Assembly (NCBI GenBank): GCA_000310025.1
Contig: FN649734.1
Location: forward strand, 4,748,915-4,773,536
Source of the DNA: Ectocarpus siliculosus
Lineage: Eukaryota; Sar; Phaeophyceae; Ectocarpales; Ectocarpaceae
DNA length: 24,622 nucleotides
Reading direction: 5' to 3'
Shown: in pieces, positions 1 to 12,144 of the stretch
Layout: every line of letters starts with the position of its first letter
How positions within the stretch are numbered: position 1 is the stretch's first letter
Notes under the pieces: model-generated
Databases searched by the model: none
What the model was told of the DNA's origin: nothing
What the model saw: the letters and a program-made list of their open reading frames with translations, nothing else
Made by a program: the position numbers and the translations under genes

Positions 1-985
1 AGGACGGAGCATTGTTCCCATAAGACCGATCACCGATGGCCAATCGTTCCTTCCTACTTTTTTAAAGGTGGCTCAAAAATGTCTTCCCTAGTCTGTCTAT
101 CCTAACAATATCCCTTCCCGCCTTTTCAAACCACTTCCTACTCCCCAGTACAGCTACCGTCCTCTCCTCTCTATTCCATGCCTCAAACATCTCCCTGTAC
201 GTATCTTGTATTCTTCCCAGCTCAGTCATGTACACTTCCCTCTCCTTCTTGTACAACTGGCATTCCGCGACTACATGAACACGGTCTTCGCATTCGAAGC
301 CGCAATCACATTTGAACTTGTCGTCTACGTCGTCTACCGTCCTATGTCTTCGTCGACGCTCTCGCAGGCCTATGCCCCCGGTCCTGGATTTGACCTCAAG
401 CTTTGTCCCTGTATCCATTGGTCCATGTAGGTAGTCCTTGAACCCTAGTCCTTCTTTCAACATCCCGTACACCTCTAGACCCTCCTTATCCTCGGTTTCT
501 TTCCTTAGATTCTGTTCTTCTCACTCGGCACAAGCAACAGATATCTTCTCCTTAAACCCCTTTAGACCCTCCGTTTCCATCGTTTCATCTTCGTCGATGT
601 CTAACCCCTTCCATACGTCCTCTACAACCTTGGCTCATTCCGTGGGTTGTCTACCCCTCTTTTTGTTTGCCCACTTCGCCTCCTATACTATTCTCGGCAA
701 CCTCTCCTCTCCCATCCCGCACATGCGATACTGCCATGTCAGCTTCCTTGCGTCTCTTCCCGACCGTAGGGATTGGATCCCCAATTCTGCCCTTACGGTT
801 GCATTACTTGTGCGCTTGGTGCATCCTAGGATGATTTTCGCTGCTTTCATCTGCGCCGCCTCGAGTTCTTTCACTACCGGGGGGGGTTCTCGAAATAGAA
901 CGGGTCGTTGATTGGTCGACCGAGTAACAAGGTCATCGTCGGCTAAAGAAAAAGCACAAAAGAGGTACGAAATAGAAGTCATTCG
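1..985 (-). mobile_element. LINE-type non-LTR retrotransposon, 5'-truncated 3' end (dead)
   Basis: Read on the minus strand from about 982 to the TAA at 62, a single frame encodes the C-terminal part of a LINE ORF2-like protein. It contains the segment after the reverse-transcriptase core (LEAAQMKAAKIILGC, then a WQYRMCGM-like stretch) and a C-terminal Cys/His knuckle (KCDCGFEC...HVVAEC). No RT catalytic core or endonuclease is present, so the copy is 5'-truncated, as is usual for LINEs. The frame runs through without an indel from about 900 to 62 but has three nonsense codons: TAG at 685-683, TGA at 637-635 and TGA at 523-521. The two TGAs sit where relatives would have Trp. Positions 1-61 would be its 3' UTR, and a second diverged copy of that UTR lies at 2540-2610. 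The element lies in intron 4 of the arginyl-tRNA synthetase gene in the same orientation. LINE family membership is established from motif recognition; the clade is not determined. Confidence 0.75.
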
Positions 986-1113
986 TTCGATCTGCTAAGA
1001 ATTGACCTCACTTCATTTCCTTGGGCAGCTGGTCAGCGTTCTGATTCTTGTGGAACGAACGAACACACGTGACACACTGCTGTACAACACTCACACATGC
1101 TGCAGCGAAAATC

Positions 1114-1114
<1 letters not shown>

Positions 1115-1167
<53 letters not shown>
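1115..1167. repeat. (GA)n microsatellite
   Basis: An almost perfect GA dinucleotide tract of about 53 bp. On the gene strand it is a CT tract inside intron 4 of the arginyl-tRNA synthetase gene, between the exon 4 donor and the LINE relic. Confidence 0.95.
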
Positions 1168-1171
<4 letters not shown>

Positions 1172-1187
1172 TCTATCTCAATCATCA

Positions 1188-4140
<2,953 letters not shown>

Positions 4141-6199
4141 AAGGTTCGTCGGTAGAAATGCGGTTACCGTCCTGTTGTGTGTAGACGGGGGCGGTGGAGG
4201 GGAATGTCGTTGTGCTGCAGGTTCGACTCACATGCATATGAACACGGCGGTCTATACGAGCGCGCATAGTTCAACGCCTAAGCCTAGGCGCCTCATACGT
4301 AAAATGTGAATACTTGACGCATAGATGCTTAGTGCTGGCTGGGTGGGTGCCAAGTGTGACATTGGCTTTAGAAATCGCCGTCTTGTACTTCTGCTTCTGT
4401 GTATCGGAAGACGGGATACACGGAGGTATGGGTGCTACTGTGGTCTGGACTACAGTCCTGCTCGGCACACGCACGTCGGCATGCTCAGAGGCCATGACGA
4501 AGACACATCGAAACCAATCAAAACATAACACGCCAACCTAAACCGACGGAACGAAAAACAGATAAAAGACTGCTGTAGCCACGCAAACAGCGTAGTGCCT
4601 GCTGTAGCTGCCCTACACCTGCGACATGAAGTCTCTGGAACGTCGATTTACTGGAGAAATGTGTCTCCTATGATATGATATCCAGTACAAAAGGCCTTTG
4701 TCATACGGAAGGGCAGAACCCAGAACATCTGCATCAAACGCGTGCAAATGCCGATACACCTCGCGTTAGCAAATACAATGCCCCCATTCTTGGCGCGCCA
4801 GCATTCACCAACCACGTTACCCTTCAAAGCAGCACCGCATGCAACCGAGGGATCCCTGTACATGCACCTTACGACAAACTGATGAAAACTACATTTGCAT
4901 ACGGCGGTACTTGGCAGAGAAGAGGTCCGTGTGCAGCAGCTAGCCACTCGAGTCGCACGCCTCTCGGGGGGAAATATGGGGAACGAGAGCAGCTGAATTC
5001 CCAGCGAACTGGAGGTGCATCATGTGCAGGGTGTTGACCTTGCGCACTACTACTGTAAGTTGTTGCATGCGGTGCAACTACTGCTGTACTGCTGTACCTG
5101 CGGCGGTTGCCCGCACACATGTGGCATGCGGTGCTGCTGTGTGTCGACTGTTCTCTCACATGGTAGGCGAGGTAGAGCCCAATAGTGCTAACGCCACCAG
5201 AGGAAAAACAACAGACTCCCTCCGATATGCGAGAAATGACCCTGGCCGAGTTCTCATGCTCCTCTACAGGGTGAACACAGCAGACAGCCCGTTGACATGA
5301 TGATGCGAGGCACGGCGGTGCTACGGCAGCGCTCCGCCGATTTTATTGGGGGGGGGGGGGGGTACCGTAGAATTTGACCCTTCATGTGCGGTGGCGCGGT
5401 GCCTGCGGCGGGCAAGGACGTGGTTACGCACCACGGTCACCCTACTACACACCAGTGTACACGAACGTATTAATGAAGCCTGCACTCTCATAGGTGACGA
5501 GGTCCACACGTCCTGGTGTTCACTGTCGTACCATGTGATCATCATGCGGATATGGATGCAACACTTGCCGTAGGTTGCAAAGATAAGATATCACACCCCC
5601 GGACCGAATTTCGAAGTCTCGATTTCTCCGCAAGTAAAGCAGTGAAGGTGCCGAAAAGGGCGGCGTTGGAACCGTCTCGTCGAGAGCAAGTCTCCCGAAA
5701 AAATTGTACCGTGATTTGATTTTGTCATCCTCTTTTCGTCGCGGAGAGTAATCGAGCGTAATTCGGTCAAGGGGTCCGGGGGGCGTGTCATCTAATTAAT
5801 GCGACTTGCGGTAATTGCCGCCATAATGGAGAAGCCAACACTGACGCCACAACGCTGAAATAGTTAGTGTGTGCCTCTGTTCCTCGACAGCTTAAAACGC
5901 CATTCTCTTGGTACGCCAACTACAAGGCAGACCAGAACAATTTCACCGTGCACAACGACACTAACCACGCGAATCTCGTTTGCACACTGCTGGGCAATAT
6001 ATTGCATACGTTGTCTACGTTGAATGCTGCTATTCCTTCTCGAGACAAACAGGTATCAACCGACCACCCTAACAACCATTCACCACCGTGGGAGGGGCGG
6101 GTATCTAAGAAACCGGACCCCCTTCCCCCCGAAAAAAAAATGTCGACGACAACAGATAACGGCTGCGACATGGAGACCGTCGCGAAAATGGTAATCTAC
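4141..6199. other. Intergenic region between ArgRS 5' end and syntaxin 3' end
   Basis: About 2.06 kb with no supported gene; open frames on both strands are short and without recognisable domains. It should contain the ArgRS promoter (right of 4140, acting leftwards) and the syntaxin 3' UTR (left of 6200). I see no convincing TATA box or RNA gene. Notable content is a G run of about 15 at 5348-5362 and several TGCTGTA/GCATGCGGTGC-like short repeats at 5040-5160. Confidence 0.6.
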
Positions 6200-6359
6200 T
6201 CAAACGAGAAACACGAAAAAGAAGAGCGCAAACAGCAGCAATATTCCCGATACGGACAGCGCGAGTCGCCTGTTGCTGCTGAGGGATCGCATCGTGTTCA
6301 GGAGTGCCAAGTGCCCCTGGTTCACGCTCTCTCCCGCATCTTCGACGTTGTCGTGAACG
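6200..6359 (-). CDS. SED5: Syntaxin exon 9: SNARE end and membrane anchor
   Basis: Starts after CCAATCAG with one base completing a Ser codon. It encodes HDNVEDAGESVNQGH, then SSNRRLALSVSG and a strongly hydrophobic run to a C-terminal FFFVFLV and TGA. The anchor ends at the protein terminus, as expected for a tail-anchored SNARE; this also confirms that TGA is a stop codon in this genome. Confidence 0.95.
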
Positions 6360-8836
6360 CTGATTGGTTGTTCCCGGAACCAAACGGACAGGCGACGGGG
6401 GGGGGGGGCGGGGTACCAATTACAAAGTAGTGCCTGCCTTTGACGTGAGCATTTGACCACCCACATACGACGACGACAACACGCCATCAACATCAGCAGC
6501 AACATGGCGATTAGCAAACAGCCAAAAGACGATGGTGCCGGCACGTTGTTTATGCCAATTCGAAACAAGCACAACGTCCACCAAAGCAGCAACCGCAGCA
6601 GCAGCACCACCACCACCACCACCGCCGACAGCAACACCCACATCAGCAACAGCGGCGACGACGATGACACACTAACGACAGAAACAGCATCAACCGAAGC
6701 CACAGCAACAACGACAACGACAACGACAACAACGACAACAACGACAACAACGAAACATAAACGACAGCAATAGCTTCAACAGAAACAACAACAACACCAC
6801 ACCCCACCACCAACACCAACACCGCGAGCAACACCCTCGAGTAACGACGACAATAGAAACCACACCTTTCAACCATTTCTCGCTGGTCCTGAAGCATTGT
6901 CGCGAGCTTGTTGAAGATCAACCCCAGCTCGGCGATGTGCCCCTCCACCTCTTGAACAGCCGAAGATCTCGACTCCAGATACCCCTGCATAACAAGATAG
7001 AATAAGAAAAACGCGATGGAAATATTCTCAATTTCTCCTAGACCGTTGTCTACGATACGAGATGGATTTATTGTGTGTGTGTGTTGAAAAACGCTATGAA
7101 TTCAGTGCCAATGTTTCTAATAGTCCCTTATCTACGATACGAGATGGATTTGTTGTATTAAATAAAAACAAAAAACACGAGTCAAGCATCACAGACCATG
7201 CAGCAGTGCGCATCATCGCTGGAGGACCGGGAGTGTACAAAACTTACACCTAAAACAAAATAAAACCAGGCAAAAAAGAAACGTCCAGTACACATTCGTG
7301 ATGCCATGTTAATAAATCCTGCGAGATTCCTGAGCGGTTGGGTGTACTGTGTATGCGATTTTATTTCTGCGCAATATACGTTGTTTGGGTGTGGCAAAAT
7401 AAAAGAGATTCACAAAAGACAAGAAGTAGATTCATGCTTTTCAACAGCGGTAGAGACTATATAAAGCACACAGCAAACAAAGGAAAACACAAAAAACAAG
7501 CAGAAAAGAGGGCGACAACCAACGCAATAAACAAAGAACCTACCGCCCGAAACATGTTCAAGGATTCGACGCCTTTGTTGTGTTCTACGCACCTGATTTC
7601 CAGATGCCAGCTGCATCTGCATAAACTGCTGCTGCTGCTGTTGCTGTTGCCCCTGCGCCGCTATCAACGGCGTATCCGCCGAAGCCTCTTGTTCCGCTTC
7701 GGGATATGACGTCACCTGGGGTTGCCAACAGACCAAAAAAACATAAGCCCAGTATCCAGTCGGTGTTTCCGCCACTCAGTACAAAGAACCCATCCCCTTC
7801 GATTACAGCTGTGGGAACATAGTATCTCCAACTAGCAATCTTGCTTTGATTGCATGTATATTTTCAAAAAAGTTAAAAGCTAAATATACGAAATAAATAA
7901 ATTGGATGATGTCTATCTTCTAGAAAAACAAAAAATAAAATGTACATTAGGCGCGGGACCCGAGGTCATGCATGGGTTTTTTTTCGTCCGACTTCAAGAA
8001 GGTGTGCATAAAATGTCGGCCTATTGAAAGGAAACACCGGCCTCGTGCCACAACGACGAAGGATCCGTCCGGGTTGGAAAAACCAAGAGAGCAGATGTCC
8101 CTGTTTAAGACCGCCTATTATAGGCCGGTTGCCCTGTTTAAGGCCGGTGAAATAGCTTGTCACACGTGGAAAATTCAAGCTGTATCAATGCTCTGAAATT
8201 GTGCCGGGTGCTCAATGTAAGGCCGGTGTTTTCCCTTAGACCATAGCGGTCTTAAACAGGGAACCTCTACTGTACATGTAGTAGATAGTAGGCACAACGG
8301 AGGAAAATTTTAACCTCCGAGGCACGGGAACCGCTGTGGACACAGCGGGAGACACCGCACACGGGAGGGACGACGCCTCGTGCTTGATACAGCACACGCG
8401 CCACCACTTCAGAACTTGAGCGAAAAAACTTGCAAAATAAAATAACCAGGCCAAAACAACAGGTGCTGAGTCAAGAGCCTACACTAAAACCTAGTACAAT
8501 AATATATTGTAGATTCGCCGTGGGGGTACAGTGCCCCACCCCATACACAAACGAAGAGACGAGCATCGGCCAAAAGAATACAAATGTAGGTTCGGAAGCG
8601 GTGGCGCGTTCCGTACTGGCGTAACGATCGATTCGGGAACACGACTCACTGGTCGTGTGGGTGAAAGCCCCTATCACAATGGGAGGGGGTGAGGGTTGTA
8701 CTCACGAAAAGCGCGTGCTGTAGTCGTTAGACCAGAATTGAACTTGAACACATGCATACTACAGTATACACACGTTTTTTTCCGTGTACGTCCAAAGCGT
8801 CCAGACGTTTTTCGAAGACATCATCTCGCCACCACC

Positions 8837-8882
<46 letters not shown>

Positions 8883-11800
8883 CTTTTTTTTGTGAGCAAC
8901 AACTTGACATATCGGAGTCATACAAGAATAGTCCCGGAGCAGCAAGTCTACTTGCGGAACAATAATAGTCCGCCCTCGTGCCACTCCTGAGCCGTACGTA
9001 CGCACGGCCATCCATCCCACCTGCCCTGGTCGAGGAAGCGGCGAGCCCCCCACCCCCCCCGCCGCCCCTAACGCGCCCCCTGGGGGGGGACCGCCGTTGG
9101 CCCCCTGTCCCCCGCCCAGAGATGATCTCCCGTTTCCGTTTTCGCCAGACGGCTTCAAGGGCGAAATGCCTGCAAAAAAATGGTGTCGTAGGTTTAGCAG
9201 GATCCGGGGGGGGGGGGGGGCCCCGTCAGTGAAATGCGGGGGTAGGTACCCCAACATGAACGACGGGAAAACATACAAAATCGGGGGGGGGGGCATGGAT
9301 GGAAAAACAAAAAAGGAGAGGGAGCAGCTTATTTCCCAAGACATTTTGGCCGCGACTACAGCAAAACGACACCAATACCAACCGCAACAACAACGACAAC
9401 GGCGACAAAACAACAGCAACGCCCCCCACAACCAAGATCAACAACAACAACAACAATAACAGCAACGACGACAACGATAACGACAACGATAACGACAGCA
9501 AAACGAGACCCCTCACCTAGCGGCCGGTAGGCCGGCGGCGGCGCGAGCGCCAGGGTGGACGACTGGCTGCCAACGAACATCTCTCTGTGGTCCTTCTGGG
9601 CCTTGAGGTTGTTCGATCGCTGCTGAAGGACATTCTTGAACGTCTGTTGGGTGAGGGGGTTCGGACAGGCAGCGGGGGGCCCTCAGTAGTGCCGGTTGAA
9701 TAGTGCCAATGCCCGGTATAGTGCCGGTGTTTTCGGCGGGAACACACGGAAAAACCAAGTCGTTCTGTACTCAGAATTGTGCCGGTGGCTCTGAATAGCG
9801 CTGGTATGCTCGTCTGGTATGCTCGTCTGGTCCAAACCGGCACTACTGAGGGCCTCCCACTGCTCTGCGTGTCTTGAGACACTGTGTCAACCAATCAAGC
9901 AACATGTGGAGATAGATCCCCTTCGGTAGGGTGAAATCATTCTAATGTCTGTTTCAATTAAGCTAGGCGGGATGGATGTGTGCGGTGTGCGGCACACGAA
10001 AAATTTCGGTGTGGACATAGTATACGAGGATGGTGAACACAACACGACCGAATTCGACCGCACTCCGAAGCAAAACGCAAAACATGACAAAACAGATGAA
10101 AAAACAAGCGCAAGATTTACACATGTACACACACTCAGAGATATAACCAAAACCTGCCAAGAACAATTCCAGGAGTTCCAAAGGAAGCCGCGTCCAGAGG
10201 GTGGGAACGAATCTCGGAAGCGTCGGCGGGAGCTAGCAGATCGCATGCAAGCATTTAGTAAGTCACAAGACACACCTTCGCTGTGTTGATAAGCTCCATC
10301 TTCAGCTGGCCCACGACGTTGACGCTGTGGTTGGCAGCCTGGTTCCGATCTCCCATCTCTTGCTTTCGCCGATTCACGTACGTCTGGAGCAATAGGAACG
10401 CGCGATCGACGACAACGAACGGCGAAGACAATTACTGTCAGTCTCCCTTCTCTTTCTCTATCTCTGTCTCTGTCTCTGTCCATGTATCTCTCTTGTTGTC
10501 TGTGTGTCTCTGTCTCTTTCCAGCCTCTGTCTCTCTCGCTCTGTCTCTTTCATGTGTCTGTCTGTCTGTCTGTCCTTCTCTCTCCCTCTCTCGCTCCCAC
10601 TCTCTATATACCTACATGCCCTCGATGGCAAGTGTAAAACTGACGCCAAAGCACAACAATAAAAAAGTCACAAATTTCGCCTCACGGGCCTCCCATGGTA
10701 CCACTAGTGGATGGTTGTATTTAGTTGTACGAAAAAAAACACTGAAAAGTGGTAGTACTCTACATACACTGAAAAGTGTAGTACACGTCTCACCACGAAA
10801 AGTCGGGGACTGTCGCCACAACAAATACGAAAACAGACACACTGCGTAGTGGGGCTGGCCCAGAGCTTTGTAGGGATGTACAGGACAACAATCAATTGTC
10901 CGAGAACAAAAAAATGATTGTGCCCTTCTCCTTGCAAAAGAACGCGGTACGGGTGCGCGCATAGAACGTTCGAGGCATCTCTCCCAAGAGTAGGAGCGGT
11001 GCGCGGTCTGCAAAAACGAAGGAGTGCTGGTCACCAGGTCAACCACCAGGGATGCAACAAATGAGTTACCCCCCCTTCGCGCTTGGTGATTCGAGAGCCT
11101 GGTCCTGTGAAAACCCGGCGTGCTCCGTCCCGGCTTTGTAGGGATGCAAGGTCAACAGTCTAACGACTACGGCAAGCACAGCGATGAGTACACCCCCTAC
11201 GCCACCCCCGCCCCGGTACCGTATCCTCTATCTCCCCGCATAACGCGGCGCAATCACCGGCAAGATGCGGCGCAATACCAGCGAGCCTCTTTTCATCATA
11301 CCTGCGAGGCGTCCAGCTCGGTGTTGAGGTCCTGCATCTCCTGCTTGATCACGTGCACGAGAGAGTTGATCTCTGCTACCGGGTCGTTGAACAATCCACG
11401 CTGTTGAACCACTGCCACGAGAAGAAAAACACAAGGGAGAAGTGAGACCTACCATGGGCAGCACTGAAGTACAAACTGGGTGGTGCAAGCGACGAGCTCG
11501 GGCAGAAACTGGACCGGGCTGTACACAAGTTACCATGGTAATTTCAAGTCGTACCATATTCCCGCTGCGTGAGCCTCGCTAGGGACGCTATGTACCAATG
11601 GCACTGTTGCCCCGCCCACCCCCACCCCCCGACATATTCAAGACTTTGGCAGATATTCCAGCTTTTGGAACACCATGAAGCAGCGCCTATTGTAGCAGCG
11701 GGTACGCACTGAACGAATCCTCCTTTGACAGCCCACCAGCGAACGTCACGAACACGACATCATGTACACACAATTCTGTGCCGGTAAACGCAAGGAATTC

Positions 11801-12108
11801 TACCTCGCAGTATTACAAAACAACGGAACTAACTCCCAACTCACACTTCGTTAGGTGCTCCAGCTTCTGGGACACCTTGTGGATGCTCTTGGCGATGGAG
11901 GATGCCGCCGAGTGGAACTCCCCCAACGTGGACACCTGATGCGCCACGCCCCCCGCTCCCGCCGCCCCGCCTGCTGCCGCTGGGCGCTTCGGCTGCGACA
12001 GCAACAACGGCAGCAACAACAGCAGCAGCAGCAGTAGCGGCGGCAGCGGCAGTAGTAAGAGCGCGCGCACACCCAGGGCATAAGAGTACGGTGGCAACAA
12101 GCAGGCAT

Positions 12109-12144
<36 letters not shown>

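Noticed and set aside
5022-5300. Plus-strand frame of 92 codons in the 4141-6199 spacer
   Set aside because: Cys-rich, low-complexity composition from TGCTGTA repeats, with no recognisable domain and no splice support.
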